Shown: in pieces, positions 8,816-16,430 of the stretch
Numbering within the stretch: position 1 is the first letter of the stretch
How the letters are laid out: the number at the start of each line of letters is the position of its first letter
Origin: Pseudomonadota bacterium
Lineage (GTDB): Bacteria; Pseudomonadota; Gammaproteobacteria; Steroidobacterales; Steroidobacteraceae
DNA: 63,376 nt
Assembly (NCBI GenBank): GCA_023417315.1
Contig: JAEZFW010000062.1
Coordinates: forward strand, 1 to 63,376
Reading direction: 5' to 3'
Translations under genes and position numbers: made by a program
The notes under the pieces: generated by a model
What the model was told of the DNA's origin: nothing
The model's input: only the letters and a program-made list of their open reading frames with translations
The model's database searches: none

Positions 8816-9640
8816 ATGCCGAAGAAGCGCGCACGGACCCAAGGATTGCCCGGAAGCCAGTCGGACATCCAGACCTCACCACCAATCGACCGAATGGTGA
8901 TTGCAGGTACATCCGCTGTGACCTGCTTGCTCGCATGGATCTGGACACAGGAGGACGCCGTACCTTTGGGATCATCGCAGCGCTTCGATGTGATGGCGCC
9001 CGTGCAAACGTTGGCGGACAGTATTCCTCCTTACCTCGCTGCACATGGATTGCTCGTGGAAAGTCGTGCGTATTCGCAGCTTGGGCTATCGCTCGGCAAC
9101 CACCTTTCGCATCAGATAAGACGCTGGGAGCTACCGCCTGACATGGACGATCTCGAAACAGCCGAGCTACTCGCCATGTCGGCACTCTCGGGTCTCAAAG
9201 GAGAAGCGAACTTCGCCGCAGAGTCCACTGCGGTCTGGCGCGACCTTGCAGCAGCCGAGATGATGGGCTACCTCGCCGCGGAGTTGTCGGATCATCAATT
9301 CGATGACGGCTGGGTCGCTGGTGTTGAGTCGCCCATCAGGCGTGCGGTCGAGAGGCTCTCCGTAGCCGACGGCTTCTACTTCTGCTGGCTCGCCGTACGT
9401 GACCTTGCGTCAGCATATCTTCGGTTTCCGGCCGCCCGTACGCGCTTGCCTGAGACTCTTCGTTACTCTCTCGAATCAAAGCTTGCCAAGGCGCGCAACG
9501 AAGGCTGGATGGTTCGCTCTTTCACACGTCATGCGCGTTGCCCGGAAAGCGCCATCGCGGCGGTATTCTCAACGGTTGTAACCAAACTCGAGGGAGCCTA
9601 TCTCTCGTTGCCCCCTCTCACAGCCAACGTCCGCCTATAA
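8816..9640 (+). CDS. Hypothetical protein, island-encoded
   Basis: I do not recognise this 274-residue protein. It appears soluble and largely alpha-helical and Ala/Leu-rich, with no clear signal peptide. Residues 26-43 are hydrophobic (MVIAGTSAVTCLLAWIW) and could be a single membrane segment or a buried helix. No nuclease, protease or NTPase motif stands out. It is first of four co-directional genes (8816-11637) downstream of the palindromic operator; the next gene starts 32 bp after its stop, so co-transcription is likely. The ribosome-binding site is weak, and an internal start (ATG for Met27) cannot be excluded. Confidence 0.6.
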   Translation: MPKKRARTQGLPGSQSDIQTSPPIDRMVIAGTSAVTCLLAWIWTQEDAVPLGSSQRFDVMAPVQTLADSIPPYLAAHGLLVESRAYSQLGLSLGNHLSHQIRRWELPPDMDDLETAELLAMSALSGLKGEANFAAESTAVWRDLAAAEMMGYLAAELSDHQFDDGWVAGVESPIRRAVERLSVADGFYFCWLAVRDLASAYLRFPAARTRLPETLRYSLESKLAKARNEGWMVRSFTRHARCPESAIAAVFSTVVTKLEGAYLSLPPLTANVRL

Positions 9641-9672
9641 GAGTTCGCGCTGCGCGCTAAAATGCCTTTCAA

Positions 9673-10296
9673 ATGAATCCGGCAGATGAACTGCAGAAGC
9701 TCGAAGATTTGCGCAAGTCGCTCCTTACAGCTGGCATGGCTGCGCTCGGCGGCGCGGGCGCCCCAATGTTCGTGCTGGACATGATCCTAATTGGCGCGCT
9801 CAAACGCGCTGTAAGCCTGGCCTCGGGCCTGGCTGTCATGATCGAGAAGAAGAACATGGTGTGTGCGCGTGCCCTTCTCCGAATGCACATGGATACGGTC
9901 TTGCGTCTTTCCGCGTATGAGTACGTCGATGATCCTGAGGCTGTCGCGAGCGCGGTATTGGGAGGCGAGCATCTTAGGAAGTTCAAAAGCACCGAGGGAA
10001 AGCAGCTCAAGGATCACTATCTTGTGGAGCGACTCACGGCGCGGGAGCCTTGGGGTAAGACTGTGTATGAGTACACGTCAGGTTACGTGCACTTCTCCGA
10101 ACGACAGGTCTTCGACGCTGTCGCAAAGCTCGGAACGGATGAGGAACGAACAGTGCATTTCTCCGTGAGTGACTCGGATGAGAAGTATCCTGAGTCGAGT
10201 TGGAGCGAAGTCGCAGCCTGCTTTAATCGTCTCACTGTTCTCTTGAAGGAGCAGGTAGAGCGACGCGGTCGTGCGAAGAGAGGAACAACCACTTAG
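9673..10296 (+). CDS. Hypothetical protein, possibly DUF5677/HEPN-like
   Basis: The 207-residue product has a hydrophobic helix near residues 20-55, then ARALLRMHMDTVLRLSAYEYV, followed by YEYTSGYVHFSERQVF. An Arg-rich helix followed by a Tyr/His-containing S/T-x-Y-x-H segment resembles the DUF5677-type helical proteins also found in defence islands, including the 535-residue protein at the other end of this island. The similarity is at pattern level only. It belongs to the co-directional 8816-11637 group. A catalytic HEPN R-x4-H motif is not obvious. Confidence 0.5.
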   Translation: MNPADELQKLEDLRKSLLTAGMAALGGAGAPMFVLDMILIGALKRAVSLASGLAVMIEKKNMVCARALLRMHMDTVLRLSAYEYVDDPEAVASAVLGGEHLRKFKSTEGKQLKDHYLVERLTAREPWGKTVYEYTSGYVHFSERQVFDAVAKLGTDEERTVHFSVSDSDEKYPESSWSEVAACFNRLTVLLKEQVERRGRAKRGTTT

Positions 10297-10372
10297 AGTT
10301 CGCCGCAAAGGCGATGTGCCCATACTCACGGCTCAGGCTCAACGCGACCTTTAGGTTGTAGCAGGCAAGGAC

Positions 10373-10954
10373 ATGCTTCTCACCACTGCCGAGGATTTGG
10401 CTAGGTTCGTTGAGGAACTGAAGCGCGAAACGGATCGGGGTCTTCCCTTGGTCGGGGCCGCGCTCCTTGACGATCGTCTAACTGAGACTCTCAGGGCATT
10501 CTTCTGTTCAGTTCCCAATGTGGCCAGACTGCTCGATGGCCCGAACGCGCCTCTCGGTACGTTTTCCGCTCGGGCGGAGGCTTGCTATTCCCTGGGACTG
10601 ATCGATCAATTTGAGTACACCGAGATCGCGTTGATACGAAAGGTGCGCAATGAGTTCGCACATGCGAAGCACGGAATGGACTTCTCAAGCCCTCGCGTTC
10701 AAGGCCTGTGTTCGGCGCTGAAGTCCGATCTACCCGAAGGGAGCGAGTATCCGCTGCAAGACCCCAGGTTCCGGCTAACCAATGCCATCGTGGTCTTGGC
10801 GCTTCGTCTCTACCACCGTCCTGAGTGGGTTGCTTTGGAGCAGCGCAAGCCAAAAGTATGGGTGGATCCCGGCAAAACAAAATGGCGCTCCGTGGAGGAC
10901 GGGCTTCCGCCACCGGGGATGCCCGTGATGGTCATGGTCAAGCCTCCCAAGTGA
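10373..10954 (+). CDS. MltR-like (HEPN-fold) protein
   Basis: The 193-residue protein matches the MltR (mannitol repressor) family: VGAALLDDRLTETLRAFF, then GPNAPLGTFSARAEACYSLGLI, then IRKVRNEFAHAKHGMDF. The family adopts a HEPN-like fold, and RNEFAH is a good R-x4-H motif, so an RNase-type role is conceivable; within a defence island this seems likelier than mannitol regulation. A strong AAGGA lies just before the ATG. The C-terminal 45 residues (WVDPGKTKWRSVEDGLPPPGMP) are extra relative to plain MltR proteins, with repeated Trp/Pro. Confidence 0.7.
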   Translation: MLLTTAEDLARFVEELKRETDRGLPLVGAALLDDRLTETLRAFFCSVPNVARLLDGPNAPLGTFSARAEACYSLGLIDQFEYTEIALIRKVRNEFAHAKHGMDFSSPRVQGLCSALKSDLPEGSEYPLQDPRFRLTNAIVVLALRLYHRPEWVALEQRKPKVWVDPGKTKWRSVEDGLPPPGMPVMVMVKPPK

Positions 10955-11070
10955 TCCGCAATGCGAAGTGCAACGGAGGAAGGGGTAACGTCGCCCCACG
11001 CGACACGTTCACAGGTGCGCCAACCGCGCGGGCATGTTCGCGTTAGCGCGAAACATGAGAGGAGATCGCA

Positions 11071-11637
11071 TTGATAGAGGCAGACGGGAGAAATGAGCGC
11101 TGGATTAAGGTCTCGATCGGCCTGATGCGGTTCGAGCCGCATATGATGCCGCTCGTGCAACAGTTAGGACGCTTGGACGTTCGGTTGATTCTCGCCGACG
11201 CTACATGGATCGAGACGACGCGGAAGAAGAACGCGAATCCAAACGACGGCGATGCCCTCCATGAGCACATCACACAATCGTACTTATGGGTGCTGGGCGC
11301 CTATGAAGTTGTACGAACCCTCTGGGAGATGATGAAAGACGGAAAGGACAATGTGCCTGCGGATGTCGTCGACCACTTCCAACGAGTCAAGAAGCGTTTT
11401 GCTCGCGTGAGAATGCCGCTGGCGAAAATGCAGCCAGCATCGGGCTTTTCGGAGGACAGTCATGTGGCGTATCCAGGCCTGCACCAGGAATACGGGGTCG
11501 CGTGGCAACTGAACGGAACGACCATTCTCTCGAGAAGGGAGTTATCCGACGCATTTCTGGAGGCACTCGAAGCTGCGCGAGTAGCGAAACTGCGTCAGCA
11601 GGCGTCGTTAGCGGATGGTGGGACCATCAAAGAATGA
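11071..11637 (+). CDS. Hypothetical protein, island-encoded
   Basis: I do not recognise this 188-residue protein. It begins with a TTG at 11071, preceded by a strong GAGAGGAGA ribosome-binding site. The predicted protein is mainly helical, with THEHITQSYLWVLGAYEVVRTLWEMMK-like spacing in the middle (residues about 70-92) and a basic C-terminus. It is last in the co-directional 8816-11637 set and is followed by the convergent ImmA/IrrE gene. The helical character and short length would be compatible with another HEPN-like protein, but no R-x4-H is seen. Confidence 0.6.
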   Translation: MIEADGRNERWIKVSIGLMRFEPHMMPLVQQLGRLDVRLILADATWIETTRKKNANPNDGDALHEHITQSYLWVLGAYEVVRTLWEMMKDGKDNVPADVVDHFQRVKKRFARVRMPLAKMQPASGFSEDSHVAYPGLHQEYGVAWQLNGTTILSRRELSDAFLEALEAARVAKLRQQASLADGGTIKE

Positions 11638-11764
11638 GAGGTCCCGGTCGCGGGCGTATCGCAACAAGCCCCGTGCATCGAGCAGGTCGAATTGCCAAAG
11701 CTCCGGTGTCATCAGTATGTCCCGACGCAACGAATTCAGAGCGGCGTAGTCCATAGCACTTCGC

Positions 11765-13015
11765 TCATGCTGGGCGCAGCACCGTCAACGCGCCATAGAC
11801 ACCGAGAGGGACGCATTCTTCAACAAGAATGTCGTCGCTCATACTTCCGGCGCGCACAAACGGAAACCACGTTGCAAGGGTGGTGCCCCTTGTCGCCACA
11901 GAGCCTTCGCTCTTCTGGGCACCCAACATCTGCCTTGTGACAGAGTCAACGGGTATCCGCTCGATTGAGCGGAACGCTTTATTGCCTGTCCGCTCTTCAA
12001 ATTCGTTCGACGACCAACACCAGGATCGACCTTGCTGTGTCCATCTCATCACTATGAGAGGTGACAGACTCAAGCGAGCGCATCGCATTGCAGTCGCAGA
12101 GAGCGATGTCCCAAACAAATTTGCCAAACGCACGATCTCCGCAGCATCGACCCTGGCTTTCGCCAACTTCCTGATCCTCTTCGCCGGCAGAAGGAGGTTG
12201 GCTGCGAACTGATCCGCCTCCCTCTCGACCAAGGTAGTCGATTGAAAGTCTGCAAGTGAGCCGTGCGCAGGAACGCCACGCGCGAGAGAACATCGATGCC
12301 AATCGAGCAAATAGTGTCCGAGTTCGTGAGCGAAGCTGAAGCGTGCCCTGGGAGAGTCAGAGGTTCTGTTAGTGTCCAAGTTTATGTAGACATGAAATTG
12401 ATCTGCTCGGCACTCAAGCAGCCCATCGAAACACTGACCATACCGCCCGAATGAATAGCTCAGGTCTTCAGCATCGGCAATAAGCTTTGGTTCGATTCGC
12501 CCTTCACGCACATAGTCGTTGCTTACATCCTCGGCGAGGTCCTCAATTTCTGTCTCGCGAATGGATCGGTCAACCGGATCTCCTTCTGTATCTGGCATTG
12601 AATTTCGAGGATTAACAATGCCGGCAGATTCTGGGACGAAGGACTTGTGTTCGGGGTACGGTCGAACTGCTGCGCGATCAGCGTTCATGACCACGCGAAC
12701 ACTTTCAGGAATGGCGTTGCCATTGCGTGCCGCCATGCGTAGCTGGTCGTCATAGGCGCCGCCTTCTGCCTTACGGTGTTTCGAAGGGATCCCATGCTGA
12801 AGAAAGAAGTCGCCGCGTTCGATCACCGCAAACGGATCTCTCAAGTGCTCCGGCAATGACTGCAGACCATTCCGTTCGACATCGTCATTCTCCGAGTGCA
12901 CGTTGACTTCGTCCGTCTCATCGTCCGACGTCACGGCGCGTTCTAAGGTGTCCAATACGCGTTCAGTTCTCTCAACTCTAATCTTAGGCAGTGCGTCGCC
13001 TTTGAGCTTTCTCAT
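11765..13015 (-). CDS. ImmA/IrrE-type zinc metallopeptidase
   Basis: The 416-residue protein carries a gluzincin core: HExxH as SFAHELGHYLLDW (H230, E231, H234), followed about 30 residues later by EREADQFAANLLLP, the third-ligand segment typical of ImmA/IrrE (COG2856). These enzymes cleave regulators or anti-repressors to switch on stress or mobile-element genes. The first 170 residues form an Asp/Glu-rich extension with no recognised fold; the C-terminal 120 residues may be a sensory GAF-like part. Its ATG lies just after the stop of the upstream sigma gene, with AGGAA inside that gap, so the two are translationally coupled. A substrate (the sigma factor or a partner) is an inference. Confidence 0.85.
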   Translation of the reverse strand: MRKLKGDALPKIRVERTERVLDTLERAVTSDDETDEVNVHSENDDVERNGLQSLPEHLRDPFAVIERGDFFLQHGIPSKHRKAEGGAYDDQLRMAARNGNAIPESVRVVMNADRAAVRPYPEHKSFVPESAGIVNPRNSMPDTEGDPVDRSIRETEIEDLAEDVSNDYVREGRIEPKLIADAEDLSYSFGRYGQCFDGLLECRADQFHVYINLDTNRTSDSPRARFSFAHELGHYLLDWHRCSLARGVPAHGSLADFQSTTLVEREADQFAANLLLPAKRIRKLAKARVDAAEIVRLANLFGTSLSATAMRCARLSLSPLIVMRWTQQGRSWCWSSNEFEERTGNKAFRSIERIPVDSVTRQMLGAQKSEGSVATRGTTLATWFPFVRAGSMSDDILVEECVPLGVYGALTVLRPA

Positions 13016-13017
13016 AT

Positions 13018-13725
13018 TTATTCCTGAGGTACTCGGGTTCGCACGTAGTCCGACAAGGCTTTGACGCCGAGTCGTCGAATACGGCGGACGTTGACGACAG
13101 AGGTTGCAAGCTGCTTAGCCAGCGTCTGAACAGAGCCTCTAAACATGTAACTACCCTTAGGGGAGCGTCGGCGCTCGAGTACGGTATGCATGAGCACGAG
13201 GCGCGTTCGCCCATCGAGAGTCTCGAATCCATCTTGGATCAGACGAATAGTGCGGTTGTCTCGCTCCGCGAACTTGCCATCACAGTACAAAGAGGCGAAC
13301 TCCTCAGAGGAGTAGTCCTCAACCGGAATCATGTCCTGCTCCCCTGTAATGGGACCCGCGCGCATCGGGTTCCGGATAGCGTCCAGAAGCAGGTTCTTCG
13401 CGATGCGCGATAGCCATTGCAGCGTACGGCCAGGCTGGCGCGCTGGATCATCACCGTCGCGAAATGTTTCACCACGACGGATCGCCTTGGCGACGGTGGC
13501 TTGAAAGAGGTGTTCCGGATCCACATCCGATCCGGACTGCCGGCAGATTCGCCTGCAGCGACGCAGGAGCGGAGCCGCATGCCGGCGATAGAACTCTCGA
13601 GTCGCTGCTTCAGATAAGGCTCGGTCGGCCGCCGTGTCGCGGCACGAGATGTAGTAGAGCAGCGCGCCGTCTGACTCGCTCTGCATTTGGAGCCTAGTGA
13701 CGCTTCCCACCTCTGATTGCGCCAC
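13018..13725 (-). CDS. ECF-like RNA polymerase sigma factor
   Basis: The 235-residue protein has a sigma region-2-like N-terminal half (ATREFYRRHAAPLLRRCRRICR, DVDPEHLFQATVAKAIRR, RTLQWLSRIAKNLLLDAIRNP) and a region-4-like C-terminal half (FETLDGRTRLVLMHTVLE, then TLAKQLATSVVNVRRIRRLGVKAL, the HTH). The start is a GTG at 13725 with GGAG upstream; ATG 13686 is the alternative. It is followed within 2 bp by the ImmA/IrrE gene, with no anti-sigma factor adjacent. It is divergently transcribed from the ubiquitin-like operon, and direct repeats lie between them. Control of that operon by this sigma factor is plausible but not shown. Confidence 0.8.
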   Translation of the reverse strand: MAQSEVGSVTRLQMQSESDGALLYYISCRDTAADRALSEAATREFYRRHAAPLLRRCRRICRQSGSDVDPEHLFQATVAKAIRRGETFRDGDDPARQPGRTLQWLSRIAKNLLLDAIRNPMRAGPITGEQDMIPVEDYSSEEFASLYCDGKFAERDNRTIRLIQDGFETLDGRTRLVLMHTVLERRRSPKGSYMFRGSVQTLAKQLATSVVNVRRIRRLGVKALSDYVRTRVPQE

Positions 13726-13755
13726 TGAGCGCTACTCCAGATTCCGACTGGACCT

Positions 13756-13798
13756 ATACGCCGAAGCGCTATTTGGGGTCATACGCCGAAGCGTTATT
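13756..13798. promoter_or_regulatory. 18-bp direct repeats in divergent promoter region
   Basis: Two copies of ATACGCCGAAGCG(C/T)TATT lie at 13756-13773 and 13781-13798, 25 bp apart and identical at 17 of 18 positions. They sit between the sigma gene and the ubiquitin-like operon. Additional TAGCGCT-like words flank them near 13727 and 13807. These look like operator or activator sites for the divergent transcription units. Confidence 0.6.
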
Positions 13799-13898
13799 CG
13801 TGGTTTGTAGCGCTTTGACGTAATCGTGATGGGAGCCGTCGTCGCGATGGCAGGACCGGCCCCGAATCCTATTCTGCCGCCAGATGAGGCTTACGTAC

Positions 13899-14606
13899 AT
13901 GACTGACCGTGAAGACGCTGAAATTGAAGTACTGGATGTCGAGGAGTTCGCGAAGGGCGGCAAGCCGAAGCCGAAGGCAAAGCGCTACCGGATTCGCATC
14001 GACCGTGAACGCTTCGAGCTGACGAACCCGATGCCGACTGGGCGGGAGATCCTGACCCTGGCCGGCAAGACTCCGGAGACCCACCTGTTGTCGCAGAAGG
14101 TCGCGGGTGGAGCCCCGGTCGCTATCGGGCCCGATCAGAAGGTTGACCTTCGTGCACCCGGTGTCGAGCGCTTCATGACTATCCCTCGCGAAGCCACGGA
14201 GGGCCGCGAGCTCCGGCGCCAGTTCAAACCGACGAGCGACGATCGTGAGTTCCTGGAAGAACGCGGCGAGCCCTGGGAAGCGGTTGTTGAGGGCGGCACT
14301 CAATGGGTGCTCCTCCACAACTTCGACCTGCCGCCGGGATTCAACGTGCCTCGCGCGACGGCTGCCATACGCTTGGTCCCGGGCTATCCGCAGGCCGCTC
14401 TGGACATGGTCTATTTCGAGCCGCCCCTGAAGCGAGTGGATGGCAAGCCCGTCAACGCAGTTTCGTCGCTAACCATCGACGGCCGTGACTTTCAACAGTG
14501 GTCCCGGCACCGACCTGCGAGTGCGTGGCGCCCGGGCGAGGATTGCTTGGCAACGCATTGCGCATACGCCTTCGGCTGGTTGACGGACGAGTTCAAGAAG
14601 CGATGA
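13899..14606 (+). CDS. Ubiquitin-like domain fused to prokaryotic E2 (family E)
   Basis: The product is about 235 residues. Residues about 15-95 look like a single copy of the prokaryotic multi-ubiquitin domain (KRYRIRIDRERFELTNPMPTG, REILTLAG, then VDLRAPGVERFMTIPR). The rest matches prokaryotic E2-like family E: WVLLHNFDLPPGFNVPRATA, AIRLVPGYPQAALDMVYFEP, DFQQWSRHR, and a C-terminal W-x-PGEDCLATHCAYAFGWL with two Cys and a His that could form the active site. A modifier fused to its own conjugating enzyme is unusual. I start at ATG 13899, which has GAGG eight bases upstream; ATG 13884 is possible. The stop overlaps the next start (ATGA), so JAB-E1 is translationally coupled. First gene of the operon. 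Confidence 0.8.
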   Translation: MTDREDAEIEVLDVEEFAKGGKPKPKAKRYRIRIDRERFELTNPMPTGREILTLAGKTPETHLLSQKVAGGAPVAIGPDQKVDLRAPGVERFMTIPREATEGRELRRQFKPTSDDREFLEERGEPWEAVVEGGTQWVLLHNFDLPPGFNVPRATAAIRLVPGYPQAALDMVYFEPPLKRVDGKPVNAVSSLTIDGRDFQQWSRHRPASAWRPGEDCLATHCAYAFGWLTDEFKKR

Positions 14607-15991
14607 GCACCTTGAACAAGTTGCGCCTCACAGGTCGGCAGTACGGCGAGCTTCGCCGACACCTCTTTCCCGGGGACGGCCTCGAGGCGGTCGCCCTCGT
14701 TGCGTGCGGCCGCATGCAGGCCGGTGAAGTTCGCGCGCTGATGGCGCGTGAGCTGCTCCTGATCCCGCATTCTCAATGCCATCGCACTACGTCTGAGGTT
14801 ACGTGGCCTCCACCCCTGGCGCTTCCTTTGATCCAAAGAGCCGTGGAGCGGGACCTCGCTATCGTGAAGATTCACTCGCACCCGGCTGGCTACGAGCGCT
14901 TCTCGGACCGAGATGACGCGAGCGACCGTGACCTGTTCGCCAGCGTCGGGGGCTGGGCCGACAGCGATAACCCTCACGCAAGCGCGATCATGCTTGAGTG
15001 CGGGCGGATTCTCGCGCGCCTAGTTAACGCCGATGGAGTCTTTTCTCCGATCGAGATGACCGCAGTTGCAGGGTCCGACTTGAAGTTCTGGTGTGCGGCG
15101 AACGTCACGACCGCTTCGGTATTCGCGCAGCGGCATCGCCAGCTGTTCGGCAGTGAAACGTCTGACCGGCTGCAGAGACTCTCGGTCGCAGTCGTCGGCT
15201 GCTCGGGCACCGGCAGCCCACTGATCGAGATGCTCGCTCGCCTGGGCGTTGGTCACCTGGTACTGGTGGATCCAGACCGAGTCGAAGTCAAGAACCTGAA
15301 TCGCATCTACAACGCCACGCAAGAGGATGCCATCCTCGGCCGATTCAAGACTGAAGTCATGGGGCGGGCAATCGCGCGCATGGGTCTCGGCACGGCCGTT
15401 ACCCTCATCAATGAGGACCTCGCGACAGCGAAGGCTGTGCGCGCAGTGGCCGGTTGTGATGTGGTGTTCGGATGCATGGACGGCGCTCGAGGTCGAAACC
15501 TACTCAATGAGATCGCCACCTTCTACTGCGTACCCTACTTCGATGTCGGGGTGCGCCTTGATGCTGATGGTGTCGGTGGAATCGCGGATGCGATCGGTGC
15601 CGTGCATTGCGTGCAGCCCGATGGTTCGACTCTCTTGGAACGCGGTGCGATCACGGCCGAGCAGCTGCACGCGGAGGCTCTTCGCTATTCGGACCCTGAT
15701 GAGTACCGACGCCAGGTACGTTCCAGATACATACGAGGGGTGCATGAGAATCGACCAGCCGTCATCAGTATCAACACCCAGATGGCCGCCACCGCCGTAA
15801 ATGAGTTCTTGGCGCGCCTCCATCCTTATCGTCTCAGCGAGAACGATGAGTTTGCGGTGGTCAGAACCAGCTTCGTACAGGGTGAGCAATACCATTCCGA
15901 GGAGGAGGTACCACCCAGGGAAGCTCACCGAAGAAACCTTGGGCGCGGCGATTGCGATCCCTTGCTGGACATGCCTCTGCTAAGCGAGTAG
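14603..15991 (+). CDS. JAB deubiquitinase-like/E1 (ThiF) fusion
   Basis: The 462-residue protein has two catalytic modules. The N-terminal JAB/JAMM metalloprotease, residues about 10-165, has IHSHPAG (H91, H93) followed by SDRDDASDRD, the S-x-x-D part of the zinc site. The C-terminal E1-like ThiF/MoeB adenylyltransferase, residues about 185-420, has the nucleotide loop VVGCSGTGSPLIEMLARLGVG near 198, then LVDPDRVEVKNLNR. E1s activate ubiquitin-like C-termini; JABs trim or remove them. This supplies both activation and removal for the UBL-E2 protein encoded just upstream, with which its start codon overlaps. A candidate catalytic Cys lies in GCMDGARGRNLLNEIATFYC. Confidence 0.88.
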   Translation: MSTLNKLRLTGRQYGELRRHLFPGDGLEAVALVACGRMQAGEVRALMARELLLIPHSQCHRTTSEVTWPPPLALPLIQRAVERDLAIVKIHSHPAGYERFSDRDDASDRDLFASVGGWADSDNPHASAIMLECGRILARLVNADGVFSPIEMTAVAGSDLKFWCAANVTTASVFAQRHRQLFGSETSDRLQRLSVAVVGCSGTGSPLIEMLARLGVGHLVLVDPDRVEVKNLNRIYNATQEDAILGRFKTEVMGRAIARMGLGTAVTLINEDLATAKAVRAVAGCDVVFGCMDGARGRNLLNEIATFYCVPYFDVGVRLDADGVGGIADAIGAVHCVQPDGSTLLERGAITAEQLHAEALRYSDPDEYRRQVRSRYIRGVHENRPAVISINTQMAATAVNEFLARLHPYRLSENDEFAVVRTSFVQGEQYHSEEEVPPREAHRRNLGRGDCDPLLDMPLLSE

Positions 15992-15996
15992 CCAAG

Positions 15997-16359
15997 ATGC
16001 AGCTCCTCACCAAACTGAAGGACATCCTGCGGTTCCTGTTCTCCGGCGAGGCAGCAACGGGCCTGAGAACGCGGGTCCTCGCTGACCTTCCAAAGGCGCT
16101 CGAAGCTAACGTCGTCTATCTGATCGGCGAGGAGGGCTACTACCTCCAGGCGGCACTCCTCTGCCCATGTGGCTGCAAGAGCCGCGTGATCCTAAACTTG
16201 GTCCCGCCCGCTCGTCCTCTTTGGAAGATTCGCTGCCATCGGGATGGCAGTCTCACGGCTTCGCCCTCTGTGTGGCGAAACACAGGTTGCTACAGTCATT
16301 TTTGGATTCGCCATGGGCGCATCCTGTGGGTGGGTCGCGGCGAGTGTCCGAGGCGCTAG
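15997..16359 (+). CDS. DUF6527 family protein
   Basis: The 120-residue protein begins 5 bp after the JAB-E1 stop. It contains a CPCGCKSRVILNLVP segment, then SPSVWRNTGCYSHFWIRHGRILW, the pattern I associate with DUF6527, a small family found beside prokaryotic E1/JAB genes. The C-x-C-x-C cluster with the later Cys and His suggests a small zinc-binding domain; a role as a substrate adaptor or E3-like partner is speculative. Position and spacing put it in the same operon. An ORF extending upstream to 15952 is rejected because it overlaps the previous gene. Confidence 0.75.
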   Translation: MQLLTKLKDILRFLFSGEAATGLRTRVLADLPKALEANVVYLIGEEGYYLQAALLCPCGCKSRVILNLVPPARPLWKIRCHRDGSLTASPSVWRNTGCYSHFWIRHGRILWVGRGECPRR

Positions 16360-16430
16360 GTGCGACCCGCACGAAACAGAAACGCACCATCAAGAAGATC
16401 AGAGTCGAAGCGAGGTAAGGGCACGTGACA

